Shown: positions 10,818 through 20,271 of the stretch, one piece after another
Layout: every line of letters starts with the position of its first letter
Position numbering within the stretch: the stretch's first letter is position 1
Assembly (NCBI GenBank): GCA_902592445.1
Contig: CACJEN010000001.1
Location: 62,001 to 126,000 of the forward strand
Reading direction: 5' to 3'
DNA length: 64,000 nucleotides
From: an uncultured Pelagibacteraceae bacterium
GTDB lineage: Bacteria; Pseudomonadota; Alphaproteobacteria; Pelagibacterales; Pelagibacteraceae
Position numbers and translations under genes: made by a program
The notes under the pieces: generated by a model
Seen by the model: only the letters and a program-made list of their open reading frames with translations
Databases searched by the model: none
Told to the model about the DNA's origin: nothing

Positions 10818-11734
10818 GAGTTAAAATTTATAAAAATTTTAATATTAAAAAACAACATCAAAACGCAATTATATTAATTGGTAACTTTGATGGATTGCAC
10901 CTGGGTCATCAAAAATTATTTAATGAAGCTCTGAGGTATAAAAAAAAATTTAAACTAAATCTTGGAGTAGTTACTTTTGATCCTATTCCAAAGATGTTTT
11001 TCAATAAAGAAATAAAAAATTATAGGATTTCAAATTTAAACCAAAAGATAAGATACTTTGATAAATATAAAGTTGATTTTATAATAAACAAAAAATTTAA
11101 TAAAACATTTTCAAAAATAGAATGTAATTCTTTTATAGAAAAATATTTATACAAAAAGTTAAAATCAAAGTTTCTTTTTGTAAGCAACAATTTTAAATTT
11201 GGATATAAACGTAAGGGTGATGTTATTCTTTTAAAAAAATTTCAAAAAAAGTTTAATTACAATCTTATTAAACCAAAACCCTTAATTAAAAAAAATAAAA
11301 TTGTTTCATCAACATTGATTAGAAATTATTTGGAAAGTGGAAAAATAGAAATAGCTAACAAATTTTTATCAAGAAAATGGTCCGTAGAGGGAAAAGTTGA
11401 AAAAGGTAGAATGCTTGGAAGAAAAATAGGTTTTCCGACGTGTAACATTGATATTAAAAATTATGTGATTGCTAAACCTGGAGTTTACTCTGTAAATGTG
11501 AAAATAAATAAAAGCAAAAAAATTTTTAAAGGGATCGCAAATCTTGGCTTTCGACCAACTTTTAATCAAAAAAAAATATTGTTAGAGGTAAATTTATTTA
11601 ATTTTTCTGGAAATCTTTATAATAAAAAACTATCAGTAGATTTTAAAAAATTTATAAGAGGTGAAAAAAAATTTAAAAATATAGACCAACTAAAGAAACA
11701 GATTAATAAAGATATTTTATCTGCAAAAAAATAA
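10811..11734 (+). CDS. ribF: Bifunctional riboflavin kinase / FAD synthetase
   Basis: A 307-residue two-domain enzyme that makes FMN from riboflavin and then FAD. The N-terminal adenylyltransferase domain has N-F-D-G-L-H-L-G-H at residues 25-33 (the nucleotidyl-transfer HxGH motif) and a S-S-T-L-I-R motif near residue 165. The C-terminal flavokinase domain has G-R-K-I-G-F-P-T near residue 199 and K-P-G-V-Y near 225. It overlaps the upstream HAD gene by 7 bp and precedes ileS by 6 bp, the ribF-ileS-lspA order common in proteobacteria. Confidence 0.95.
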   Translation: MVRVKIYKNFNIKKQHQNAIILIGNFDGLHLGHQKLFNEALRYKKKFKLNLGVVTFDPIPKMFFNKEIKNYRISNLNQKIRYFDKYKVDFIINKKFNKTFSKIECNSFIEKYLYKKLKSKFLFVSNNFKFGYKRKGDVILLKKFQKKFNYNLIKPKPLIKKNKIVSSTLIRNYLESGKIEIANKFLSRKWSVEGKVEKGRMLGRKIGFPTCNIDIKNYVIAKPGVYSVNVKINKSKKIFKGIANLGFRPTFNQKKILLEVNLFNFSGNLYNKKLSVDFKKFIRGEKKFKNIDQLKKQINKDILSAKK

Positions 11735-11740
11735 TATCCT

Positions 11741-14464
11741 ATGAGCAAAGAACATATAAATCTCCCTAAAACAGCCTTTTCAATGAAGGCCAACTTACCA
11801 GTAAGAGAACCTGGTATTTTGGATTACTGGCAAAAGATTGGCCTGTACAAAAAATTAAGACAAAAGAGCAAAGGTAAAGAAAAATTTGTTCTTCACGATG
11901 GACCTCCATATGCAAATGGAAATATTCATATGGGAACAGCTTTGAATAAAATACTAAAAGATATAATTACAAAGTTTCATCAAATGGATGGTAAAGACTC
12001 GGTATATGTCCCAGGTTGGGATTGTCACGGATTGCCAATAGAGTGGAAAATTGAGGAACAATATAAAAAAAATAAAAAAAATAAAAATGATGTTCCAATT
12101 ATTGAGTTTAGGAAAGAGTGTAGAGATTTTGCAACAAAATGGATAGGAATTCACAAAGATCAATTTCAAAGGCTGGGTGTAATTGGCGATTGGGAAAATT
12201 ATTATTCTACTATGAGTTTTGATGCCGAAGCTCAAATAGTAAGAGAACTTGGAAAATTTCTAAAAGAAGGCAGCTTATATAGGGGATACAAACCAGTTCT
12301 TTGGTCTACAGTAGAAAAAACTGCTCTTGCAGATGCTGAAGTTGAATATATGGACCATGTATCCGATACAATTTATGTAGAATTTCCGGTTGTTAAAACA
12401 AATTTTAAAGAGATAGAAAAATCAAATGTTGTTATATGGACAACCACACCTTGGACTATACCTGCAAACAAAGCTTTAGCTTACAATCAAAGTTTAACGT
12501 ATCTATTGTTAGAGATTGATAACGAAAAAAAAATCATTATTGCAAAAGATCTTTTAGAGTCCTTCAAAAAAGACACTAATATTGAAAACACCAAAATTAT
12601 TAAAGAATTTTCTGGAAAGGAATTTGAAGGGACACTCTGTAGTCATCCATTTTACTCAATTGGGTATGATTATGAAATTCCCATGTTGGAGGCGAGATTT
12701 GTAACGACTGAACAAGGAACTGGAATAGTACATTGTGCACCAAGTCATGGTCCAGATGATTTTAATTTATGCCTAAATAATAATATTAAAGCTGTTGAAA
12801 CAGTTGATGATGACGGGAGATATACAAAAAATATTTTGCATTTTGAAGGGCTACATATTTTTAAAGCTAATAGTGTCATTATAGAAAAATTAAAAGAACA
12901 TGAAAAACTTATTGCAAATGGTAAATTAAATCACTCGTATCCACATTCATGGAGATCAAAAGCTCCATTAGTTCACCGTGCTACCCCACAATGGTTTATA
13001 TCGATGGAAAGTCATGAATTAAGATCAAAAGCATTGAAAGCATTGGATGAAACAACTTTTTATCCAAGTAAAGGAAAAGAAAGAATTAAGTCAATGATAG
13101 AAACCAGACCTGATTGGTGTGTTTCAAGACAAAGAGTTTGGGGAGTGCCTTTACCAATTTTTATATCAAAGAAAAATGGCAAGGTCTTAATTGATGATGA
13201 TGTTTTTGAAAATATTGCACAGATTTACGAAAAGGAAGGTTCGGATTGTTGGTTTTCAGATGATTATCAAAAATTATTGGGAAACAAGTATAAAGCTGAA
13301 GATTTTAATAAACTAAGTGACATTGTTGAAGTATGGTTTGACAGTGGGTCTACTCACTCTTTTGTTCTTGAGAAAAGAGCCGACCTTAAATGGCCAGCAT
13401 CTATGTATCTAGAAGGATCTGATCAACATCGAGGATGGTTTCATTCATCACTATTAGAATCTTGTGGCACGAGAGGCAAAGCTCCTTTTGAAAGCATTTT
13501 ATCCCATGGATTTGTAGTAGACGGAAAAGGTTTAAAAATGTCTAAATCGCAAGGAAATGTTATAGCGCCTGAAGATATTTTAAAAAAATATGGGGCAGAT
13601 ATTTTAAGAATTTGGGTTGCTTCATCTAATTACGCAGAAGATCTAAGAATTGATTATTCAATTTTAGATCAACATGCAGAATCTTACCGTAAAATAAGAA
13701 ATACTTTTAGATTTTTACTTGGAAATATAAAAGATGAATATGAAGAATACGATTTTAATAATTTAGAAATTGTAAATTTACCAGATCTAGAAAAGTATAT
13801 GCTTCATCGTTTAGCTAAAGTGAACCGAAGTTTTCATAAAAATTTTCACTCATACAACTTTCATCAGCTATACAAAGAATTATTAAATTTTTGTACAGTT
13901 GAGTTATCAGCATTCTATTTCGATATCAGGAAGGATTTATTGTACTGTGACCCAATTAACTCTGATAAAAGATCTGATTGTATCAAAGTTCTGAATATTA
14001 TTCTGCAGTGCTTGTTAAAGTGGTTTGCTCCTATATTATCTTTTACAACAGAGGAAATTTTCAAACTTTTAAATCAAAATAGCGACAAGCAAAGTATACA
14101 CTTAGAAAATTTTATCAAAATTCCAGCAAATTGGTTTAATGAAAATATCGAACATAAATGGGATAATATTAAAAAAATTAGAGATGAAGCCAATGTTAGT
14201 ATTGAGACAAAAAGAGCCAGCAAGGAAATAGGCTCCAGTCTAGAAGCAAAAATTTTAATAAAATTAAATAAAGATTTATACAATTTAACGAAAAATGAGA
14301 ATTTTTCTGAAATTTGCATCACTTCAGAAAGTAAAATAGTTGAAGATCAGAATATTGCTAAAGAAGTGGAAGTGGTTACAGAAAAAGCTGAAGGAAGCAA
14401 ATGTTCTTTATGCTGGAAAATAAAATCAAAAAAATGTGAGAGAATTAATTGTCAAATCGCCTAA
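11741..14464 (+). CDS. ileS: Isoleucyl-tRNA synthetase
   Basis: A 907-residue class Ia synthetase. The HIGH-type motif is N-I-H-M-G at about residues 61-65 (inside P-Y-A-N-G-N-I-H-M-G), KMSKS is near residue 600, and the CP1 editing domain lies between, with T-T-P-W-T-I-P near residue 235. The C-terminus ends in a short zinc-binding knuckle of four Cys, C-x2-C-x7-C-x4-C, in the last 20 residues, more compact than the E. coli version with its CxxC pairs farther apart. It charges tRNA-Ile and edits valine. lspA begins directly after the stop. Confidence 0.97.
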   Translation: MSKEHINLPKTAFSMKANLPVREPGILDYWQKIGLYKKLRQKSKGKEKFVLHDGPPYANGNIHMGTALNKILKDIITKFHQMDGKDSVYVPGWDCHGLPIEWKIEEQYKKNKKNKNDVPIIEFRKECRDFATKWIGIHKDQFQRLGVIGDWENYYSTMSFDAEAQIVRELGKFLKEGSLYRGYKPVLWSTVEKTALADAEVEYMDHVSDTIYVEFPVVKTNFKEIEKSNVVIWTTTPWTIPANKALAYNQSLTYLLLEIDNEKKIIIAKDLLESFKKDTNIENTKIIKEFSGKEFEGTLCSHPFYSIGYDYEIPMLEARFVTTEQGTGIVHCAPSHGPDDFNLCLNNNIKAVETVDDDGRYTKNILHFEGLHIFKANSVIIEKLKEHEKLIANGKLNHSYPHSWRSKAPLVHRATPQWFISMESHELRSKALKALDETTFYPSKGKERIKSMIETRPDWCVSRQRVWGVPLPIFISKKNGKVLIDDDVFENIAQIYEKEGSDCWFSDDYQKLLGNKYKAEDFNKLSDIVEVWFDSGSTHSFVLEKRADLKWPASMYLEGSDQHRGWFHSSLLESCGTRGKAPFESILSHGFVVDGKGLKMSKSQGNVIAPEDILKKYGADILRIWVASSNYAEDLRIDYSILDQHAESYRKIRNTFRFLLGNIKDEYEEYDFNNLEIVNLPDLEKYMLHRLAKVNRSFHKNFHSYNFHQLYKELLNFCTVELSAFYFDIRKDLLYCDPINSDKRSDCIKVLNIILQCLLKWFAPILSFTTEEIFKLLNQNSDKQSIHLENFIKIPANWFNENIEHKWDNIKKIRDEANVSIETKRASKEIGSSLEAKILIKLNKDLYNLTKNENFSEICITSESKIVEDQNIAKEVEVVTEKAEGSKCSLCWKIKSKKCERINCQIA

Positions 14465-14962
14465 ATGAATAATTCTTTAGTAAAAAAATTATTAATATAT
14501 TTTTTAATAGTTTTGGTAATTTTCGCTTTAGATAGGTTAAGTAAACTTTTTATACTAAATATCTTAGAGGACAAAGATAAAGTAGACATCTATATTAACT
14601 CCTTTTTAAGCCTATATTTAGTATGGAACAAAGGAATTGGATTTGGCTTATTTTCATTTGATGATACTAAAATATATAATTTAATGACTTTGTTAATTTT
14701 ATTGATCAATGGAATTATAATTTATCTTATTTTTATAGAAAAAGGGGCGAAGGTTTATTTTTTACTAACTATATTAGGTGGATCATTGGGTAATTTTGTT
14801 GATAGATTATATTATAGAGCTGTCCCCGATTTTATTGATTTAAACTACCAAGGATATCACTGGTTTATTTTTAATGTTGCAGATATTTTTATTACTTTAG
14901 GAATAATTTGTCTTATTTTCGCTGAATTGTTAAATTACAAAACATCAAATGAAGAAAAATAA
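14465..14962 (+). CDS. lspA: Lipoprotein signal peptidase (signal peptidase II)
   Basis: A 165-residue inner-membrane aspartyl protease with four hydrophobic helices. The catalytic aspartates are in G-N-F-V-D-R (near residue 117) and F-N-V-A-D-I-F (near residue 140), and the W-N-K-G-I-G-F-G motif is near residue 54. It removes signal peptides from prolipoproteins after lipid attachment. It abuts ileS with no spacer and overlaps by 14 bp the next gene, itself a predicted lipoprotein and thus a likely substrate. Confidence 0.95.
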   Translation: MNNSLVKKLLIYFLIVLVIFALDRLSKLFILNILEDKDKVDIYINSFLSLYLVWNKGIGFGLFSFDDTKIYNLMTLLILLINGIIIYLIFIEKGAKVYFLLTILGGSLGNFVDRLYYRAVPDFIDLNYQGYHWFIFNVADIFITLGIICLIFAELLNYKTSNEEK

Positions 14963-15275
14963 AAAATTATCAGTAATATTAATTTTTTTTAGCTTACTTG
15001 TATATTCGTGCCAATCTGCATCAGAGGCATTACAAGGAAAAAAAAGATCAGACCAAAGTGATGAATTTTTAGTAAAAAAGAAGAACCCATTAGCAATGCC
15101 ACCAGATTTTGACAAGCTTCCAACACCAGGTAATCAAGAAGTTTCAACTGAAATACCAAATGAAAACAATGAAGTTAAAGATCTATTGAATTTAGACGAT
15201 AATAAAAACAAAATTGTTGAAAAAGATGGTAGCTCTACAGATATTGAAAGTTCTATTTTAGAGAAAATTCAATAA
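14949..15275 (+). CDS. DUF3035 lipoprotein, BamF-like
   Basis: A 108-residue protein with a lipoprotein signal: Lys-rich start, hydrophobic core, and lipobox L-V-Y-S-C ending at Cys21. The mature part is disordered-looking and carries S-D-E-F-L-V followed by N-P-L-A-M-P-P-D-F and L-P-T-P (about residues 36-60), the signature of DUF3035. A member of this family in Caulobacter is reported as the BamF subunit of the outer-membrane beta-barrel assembly machine; I recall that link from the literature and apply it here by motif only. It overlaps lspA by 14 bp. Confidence 0.7.
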   Translation: MKKNKKLSVILIFFSLLVYSCQSASEALQGKKRSDQSDEFLVKKKNPLAMPPDFDKLPTPGNQEVSTEIPNENNEVKDLLNLDDNKNKIVEKDGSSTDIESSILEKIQ

Positions 15276-15277
15276 TA

Positions 15278-16450
15278 ATGTTTACGAAAAATATAAGTTT
15301 TTCGAATTTTAAATTTAAATCAAATCTTTCTACTAAAAAAAAATTACTAAAAAAAATAAAAAATAATAAATTAATTTTAGAATTCCCATTACTTAAATCA
15401 CTCACTAAAGAATATCACATGGGATACGATAGAAGTTTGATAAAATCACTAAAAAATTATAAAAAAATAAATTTAATTGGTATGGGAGGTTCAATTTTAG
15501 GTACCCAGGCAATTTACGATTTTTTTAAACATAGAATAAAAAAAAATTTTAATTTTTTTGATAATCTTCAAGCAAAAAAATTTGTTTCTTCAAATGAGAA
15601 AAAAATTAATATTTTAGTCTCTAAATCGGGTAATACGCTGGAGACAATCTCAAATTTTAATATTTTGAGACAAAAGGAGAAAAAAAATAAAAATATTTTT
15701 ATCACTGAAAAAAAAATAAGTTTTTTAACAACACTTGCAAAGAAATTAAAAATTGAGGTTATTGAGCATAAAAATTATATTGGGGGAAGATATTCTGTGC
15801 TTTCCGAGGTTGGAATGTTACCTGCAGAATTAATGGGGCTAAATGAAAAAAAATTTAAAAACTTCAATCAATTAATTAAAAATAAATATTTTGTTAATTC
15901 ATTAATAGAAAATGTTTTAGCAATAAACTATTTTGTATTTAACAAAAAAAATAACTCTATTATTTTAAATTATGATGAAAAATCAGATAGTTTTTTTAGA
16001 TGGTATCAACAATTGACAGCAGAAAGCTTAGGAAAAAAGGGAAAAGGTATTTTACCATTAATTTCAACAATGCCAAAAGATAATCATAGTCTTCTCCAAC
16101 TTTATTTAGATGGACCAAAAAATAATTTTTTTACTTTTTTTAGTGTAAGTGAAAAAAATTCCCCAAAAATTAATAATTCAAATTTGAACAGTAATTTTGG
16201 TCATCTTAAAAACAAAAACTTATACAAAATTTTAGTATCGCAAAAAAAGGCAACCGAAAATGTTTTCAATAAAAAAAAAATTCCCTTCAGGTCATTTAAT
16301 GTTCATAATAGAAATGAAGAAACAATGGGTGAGCTTTTTAGTTTTTTTATTTTAGAAACTATTCTTTTAGGCCAATTGATGAAAGTAAACCCTTTTGATC
16401 AACCCTCTGTTGAATTAATCAAAAAAGAAACTGTAAAAATATTAAGATAA
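15278..16450 (+). CDS. pgi: Glucose-6-phosphate isomerase, compact form
   Basis: A 390-residue phosphosugar isomerase, short against about 450-550 for most bacterial PGIs. The sugar-phosphate (SIS-like) core is seen in G-M-G-G-S-I-L-G near residue 69 and S-K-S-G-N-T-L-E near residue 115. The PGI signature follows as G-K-K-G-K-G-I-L-P near residue 251, with the conserved D-N-H-S-L-L-Q-L base region near residue 268. The C-terminal helix contains a late Q-P-S-V-E stretch typical of PGI. It interconverts glucose-6-P and fructose-6-P. The stop overlaps convergent rsmD by 9 bp. Local A/T runs are very long. Confidence 0.85.
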   Translation: MFTKNISFSNFKFKSNLSTKKKLLKKIKNNKLILEFPLLKSLTKEYHMGYDRSLIKSLKNYKKINLIGMGGSILGTQAIYDFFKHRIKKNFNFFDNLQAKKFVSSNEKKINILVSKSGNTLETISNFNILRQKEKKNKNIFITEKKISFLTTLAKKLKIEVIEHKNYIGGRYSVLSEVGMLPAELMGLNEKKFKNFNQLIKNKYFVNSLIENVLAINYFVFNKKNNSIILNYDEKSDSFFRWYQQLTAESLGKKGKGILPLISTMPKDNHSLLQLYLDGPKNNFFTFFSVSEKNSPKINNSNLNSNFGHLKNKNLYKILVSQKKATENVFNKKKIPFRSFNVHNRNEETMGELFSFFILETILLGQLMKVNPFDQPSVELIKKETVKILR

Positions 16451-17005
16451 TTTTCCAAAAATTATTTTAGAAATACCATAATTCTTTTCTCTTTGAATTA
16501 AAAAGTTTTCAGAAAATTTATCAATGGTTTTTTTATTTCTGTGCAATATTAATAGTGTTCTTTTATTAGCTAATTTTTTCTTTTTAATTTTATCAATTAT
16601 TGTTTCAATATTTTTATTCTTGAATGGTGGATCTAAAAAAATTATGTCAAATTTATTATCAAATATAATTTCCTCATTAAATTTATAAGAGTCACATTGA
16701 TAGACACTCGCTTTTTTTAATAATTTAAATTTTTCTAAGTTTTTTTTTAAAAGCATATTTGACTGATGATAGTTTTCAAAAAATACAACTTTTTCAGCAC
16801 CTCTTGACAAACATTCAATACCAAAGGATCCAGTTCCAGCAAATAAATCTAATATTTTGGCTCCTTTTAAATTTATAGTTTCATTATTTGAGTGTTCAAT
16901 TATGTTAAAAATAGATTCTCTAACTCTGTCTTTTAAAGGTCTAGTAGATTTATCTGTAGGTGCTAAAATTTTCTGTCCCTTAAGATAACCCCCAATTACG
17001 CGCAT
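16442..17005 (-). CDS. rsmD: 16S rRNA (guanine966-N2)-methyltransferase RsmD
   Basis: A 187-residue SAM-dependent methyltransferase starting M-R-V-I-G-G, the near-invariant RsmD opening. SAM motif I is D-L-F-A-G-T-G-S-F-G near residue 52-61 and the N6/N2-type catalytic motif D-P-P-F is near residue 125. It methylates G966 of 16S rRNA in the assembled 30S subunit. It starts directly downstream of purD's stop with no spacer, and its own end overlaps pgi by 9 bp. Confidence 0.93.
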   Translation of the reverse strand: MRVIGGYLKGQKILAPTDKSTRPLKDRVRESIFNIIEHSNNETINLKGAKILDLFAGTGSFGIECLSRGAEKVVFFENYHQSNMLLKKNLEKFKLLKKASVYQCDSYKFNEEIIFDNKFDIIFLDPPFKNKNIETIIDKIKKKKLANKRTLLILHRNKKTIDKFSENFLIQREKNYGISKIIFGKLS

Positions 17006-18268
17006 CTAATCAATAGCCTTGAAACCAATATCTTTTCTAAAAAATCCACCACCCCAATTTAAATCCTTAATTTTATCAATTGCTGATTTTCTAGCTTCTA
17101 AATAACTCTCTGAAATACTCACAAAATTTAATACTCTTCCACCATTAGCGAATGTTTTGTCATTTTTAGAAATTGTTCCTGCGTGGAACATGAAATTATT
17201 TTTGTTATTTTTAATTTTATTAAGATTTTTTATTTCAACGTTTTTTTCGTAACTTTCTGGATAACCCTTTGAACATAAAACAATAGATAAACTTTTTTTA
17301 TCTGACCAATCTATGTTAGATTGATTTAATTTTTGTTCACAACAAGCATTAATTATATCTAAAAAATCTGATTTTAGTAATGGAAGAATAGTTTGACACT
17401 CTGGATCACCCATACGCACATTGTACTCAATTAAAAATGGCTCATTATTTTTAATCATTAAACCTGCATAAAGAAATCCAATATACTCCTCTCCAAAATC
17501 TCTTATAGCTCTAAAAGTAGGTTCGATAATTTTATCAATAATTTTTTTTTCTAAATCTTTATTTATTAAAGTTGATGGAGAATAAGCACCCATACCTCCG
17601 GTATTTTTTCCTGTATCATCTTCACCAACTCTTTTATGATCTTGTGCAGTGTTAAATTGTTTGAAACTTTTTCCATCTGAAATGACAAAAAAACTCATTT
17701 CTTCACCTTGAAGAAATTCCTCAATTACAATTTGATCAGCTTGTCCAAATTTTCCATCAAATATTTCTTTCACTGCTTCATTAGAATTTTCAAGATTTTC
17801 ACAAATATAAACTCCTTTTCCTGCCGCAAGCCCATCTGCTTTAATGACTATTGGAAATTTAACTTGGTTTAAATATTTAATAGATTCTTCCAAATTTTTT
17901 AAAATATTAAATTTTGCTGTGGGTATATTATATTTTTTACAAACATTTTTAGTAAACGTTTTTGATCCTTCAAATTGAGATAGTAGTTTATTTGGTCCAA
18001 AAACTTTTATTTTTTTTTCTTGCAAAAAATCAGCTATACCATCTACCAAAGGTTTTTCTGGACCAACAACTACTAATTCAATTTTATTTTTCAAAATAAA
18101 ATCATAAATGCTTTCAAAGTTGTCTAGATTTAAATTAACATTTTCAGCCAAATGACATGTACCAGCATTTCCTGGAATACAATAAATTTTAGTGGTTTTT
18201 TCTGATAATGACATTTGATTTACCAAAGCGTGCTCTCTTCCACCACTTCCGAGAATTGCAATTTTCAT
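17006..18268 (-). CDS. purD: Phosphoribosylamine-glycine ligase (GAR synthetase)
   Basis: A 420-residue ATP-grasp ligase of de novo purine synthesis, joining phosphoribosylamine and glycine. I place the start at 18268, giving M-K-I-A-I-L-G-S-G-G-R-E-H, which is the conserved family N-terminus; a start 21 bp farther up adds seven unrelated residues. Further marks are G-P-E-K-P-L near residue 75, the ATP-grasp glycine loop D-G-L-A-A-G-K-G-V near 145, and N-V-R-M-G-D-P-E-C near 283. It is divergent from the DUF2093 gene with only 23 bp between start codons. Confidence 0.96.
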   Translation of the reverse strand: MKIAILGSGGREHALVNQMSLSEKTTKIYCIPGNAGTCHLAENVNLNLDNFESIYDFILKNKIELVVVGPEKPLVDGIADFLQEKKIKVFGPNKLLSQFEGSKTFTKNVCKKYNIPTAKFNILKNLEESIKYLNQVKFPIVIKADGLAAGKGVYICENLENSNEAVKEIFDGKFGQADQIVIEEFLQGEEMSFFVISDGKSFKQFNTAQDHKRVGEDDTGKNTGGMGAYSPSTLINKDLEKKIIDKIIEPTFRAIRDFGEEYIGFLYAGLMIKNNEPFLIEYNVRMGDPECQTILPLLKSDFLDIINACCEQKLNQSNIDWSDKKSLSIVLCSKGYPESYEKNVEIKNLNKIKNNKNNFMFHAGTISKNDKTFANGGRVLNFVSISESYLEARKSAIDKIKDLNWGGGFFRKDIGFKAID

Positions 18269-18291
18269 ATAGATATTTATATATCTCAATA

Positions 18292-18489
18292 ATGCAAAAT
18301 AAGTTAGCTAAATTAAAATACCTTCATAATAATTTTGAGATTATTGAGGAAGGCGACCATGTAATATGTTCTATATCTGGAAAGAAAATTCTTTTAGAAA
18401 ATTTGAATTATTGGAATGTTGAAGAACAAGAGGCATATTTTTCTTATAAAGAGGCCGCAGTTAAAAGAGATATGTTAAAAAAATCTTAA
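18292..18489 (+). CDS. DUF2093 small protein
   Basis: A 65-residue acidic protein starting at the ATG at 18292; a longer frame reading back into purD is an antisense extension. It contains G-D-H-V-I-C-S-I-S-G near residue 25, I-L-L-E-N-L-N-Y-W-N-V near 36, and E-A-Y-F-S-Y near 50. This pattern is the DUF2093 family, restricted to alphaproteobacteria, of unknown function. The Cys in V-x-C and the W-N-V-E core look structural. It converges on lpxL with one base between stop codons. Confidence 0.8.
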   Translation: MQNKLAKLKYLHNNFEIIEEGDHVICSISGKKILLENLNYWNVEEQEAYFSYKEAAVKRDMLKKS

Positions 18490-18490
18490 T

Positions 18491-19351
18491 TTACTTCTTC
18501 CATCTGTCGTGGGTCCAAATCCATTGAAGTGGATTCTTTACTATCATTTGCTCGAGCACAGTATTTAAAAACTGTGTAATTTCCACAATAGTTTTACTTT
18601 CACCTACTTTAATAGGTTTGGAAACGTACATTTTAAAATGAAATTTGCTTTTTCTCTCTATGTAGATTGGAACAAGATCACATTTATATTTTTTAACCAG
18701 TTGCGCTGGAATGGTTGTTGTGGTTGCTAAGCTTCCAAAAAAATTAACTTTTGAACCTTCCCGAACTCTTTGGTCAATCATCAATGCAATAGATGACCCT
18801 TTTTTTAGATTTTCAATTATTTCTCTTGTTCCTGAACGTCCCTTTTTAATTTGTTTTTTACAAATATGTTTAATTCGAATTTTTTCCATTGTTTTATTAA
18901 GGAAAGTATTATTTAACGGTCTATAAATTGCAGATAAATCAATCCCAGATTTTTCAATAATCATTGCCATCAATTCAAAGTTATTAAAGTGTCCAGATAC
19001 AAAAACAACTTTTTTGTTTTTTGATTTAATTTCATCAAGGTACTGTTTTCCATCTACTTGAATATACTTTTCAAGTTTACCTTTTCTAAAGTTTTTAATA
19101 AAAGGATACTCGGCAAAAATTCTTCCATAGTTTCCAAATATTTCATCCGTAGATTGCTCATATGTCTTTTTTAGTGAGATATTTGATTTTTTTAGATTAT
19201 CTATGACTAAACTCTTAGATCTAAATAATGGTCCAAATGTTTTTCCAATAAAAAATCCAAAGTTTGAAGCTAATTTATATCCTAAGATTTTAAATATTAT
19301 TAACAATAAAGAAATTAAAATAAATTCAATAAAATAAATTACTGTTTTCAT
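18491..19351 (-). CDS. lpxL: Lipid A biosynthesis acyltransferase (LpxL/HtrB family)
   Basis: A 286-residue membrane-anchored acyltransferase with one N-terminal hydrophobic helix (about residues 5-27). The catalytic H-x4-E is in G-H-F-N-N-F-E-L near residue 121, and M-I-D-Q-R-V-R-E-G near residue 192 matches the second conserved block. It adds secondary acyl chains to the lipid A precursor. Whether it is LpxL- or LpxM-like is not clear from sequence. The start overlaps lpxK's stop by 4 bp, in a lipid A/Kdo export cluster. Confidence 0.88.
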   Translation of the reverse strand: MKTVIYFIEFILISLLLIIFKILGYKLASNFGFFIGKTFGPLFRSKSLVIDNLKKSNISLKKTYEQSTDEIFGNYGRIFAEYPFIKNFRKGKLEKYIQVDGKQYLDEIKSKNKKVVFVSGHFNNFELMAMIIEKSGIDLSAIYRPLNNTFLNKTMEKIRIKHICKKQIKKGRSGTREIIENLKKGSSIALMIDQRVREGSKVNFFGSLATTTTIPAQLVKKYKCDLVPIYIERKSKFHFKMYVSKPIKVGESKTIVEITQFLNTVLEQMIVKNPLQWIWTHDRWKK

Positions 19352-20271
19352 AAATTTTTTTTTAAATAACTCTCAAATGCTTTTTGATTTGAGATTTTTA
19401 GATCAACTTTAATAAATTTTATATTTTTTTTTTTAGAATTATCTAGTCTTAAATAATCTTTTTCAGAAGTCACTATTTCCAATCTTTTTTCTTTTGCAAC
19501 ATTTTTAATCTCATTTATGTCTTTATTTGAAAAATTATAATGATCAGGGAAAAATTTTTTTTCTTTAATTTTAAATTTGTGCTTAATTAAAGTTTTTTCA
19601 AATTCTTCAGGGTTACCTAAACCACAAAAAACTAGATAATTTTTTTTTAGATTAAAAGATTTTAAATTTGTTGGTATATAGTTTGCGTAAAAAATTTTAA
19701 TATTTTTATTAATTTTTTTAATTAGGTTTTGAAATTTATTATTTTTTTTCTCCCCATTCAGAAATACAGCGTCATAGTTTCTTATTTCAAATAAGCTCTC
19801 TCTTAAAGGTCCAGCAGGTAATAAAAATCCATTTCCAATAGTATTTGTACTGTTAAAACAGGCAATTGATACATCGTAATTTATCTTTTTTTCTTGCAAT
19901 CCATCATCACAAATTGCGATATCGAAATTTTTATTTTCGGCAGTCTTAATAGCTATATCTCTATTTTTAAAACATATTAAATTTCCGTTTTTTTTTAAAA
20001 TTTCTTGCTCGTCTTTTTGATCGAGATAGTTTTTTTTTATAATTACAGTTTTATATTTTTTTTTTAAAATACTATTTATTTTAATAACTAATGGAGTTTT
20101 GCCTGTCCCACCTAAATATATATTGCCAACACATATGGTTTTAACTTTAAATCTCGCCTTTGGTAATAATTTTTTTAAATTGTTAAATAGAAATGTAAAT
20201 AAGGTAAATGGAAGTAGAATTATTGAAATTATATTAATTGTATCAAGATAAGTTGGTCTCTTAATTTTCAT
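19348..20271 (-). CDS. lpxK: Tetraacyldisaccharide 4'-kinase
   Basis: A 307-residue kinase that phosphorylates the 4' position of the lipid A disaccharide. An N-terminal membrane helix (about residues 12-30) precedes the P-loop G-G-T-G-K-T at residues 54-59. The conserved I-C-D-D-G-L-Q block near residue 120 and L-P-A-G-P-L-R-E near residue 150 identify LpxK. Slightly shorter than the E. coli enzyme (about 330). It shares the TAATG-type single-base junction with waaA upstream. Confidence 0.95.
   Translation of the reverse strand: MKIKRPTYLDTINIISIILLPFTLFTFLFNNLKKLLPKARFKVKTICVGNIYLGGTGKTPLVIKINSILKKKYKTVIIKKNYLDQKDEQEILKKNGNLICFKNRDIAIKTAENKNFDIAICDDGLQEKKINYDVSIACFNSTNTIGNGFLLPAGPLRESLFEIRNYDAVFLNGEKKNNKFQNLIKKINKNIKIFYANYIPTNLKSFNLKKNYLVFCGLGNPEEFEKTLIKHKFKIKEKKFFPDHYNFSNKDINEIKNVAKEKRLEIVTSEKDYLRLDNSKKKNIKFIKVDLKISNQKAFESYLKKNL

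Noticed and set aside
18208..18291. N-terminal extension of the DUF2093 gene into purD
   Set aside because: Runs antisense to the conserved purD start; the ATG at 18292 gives the family length.
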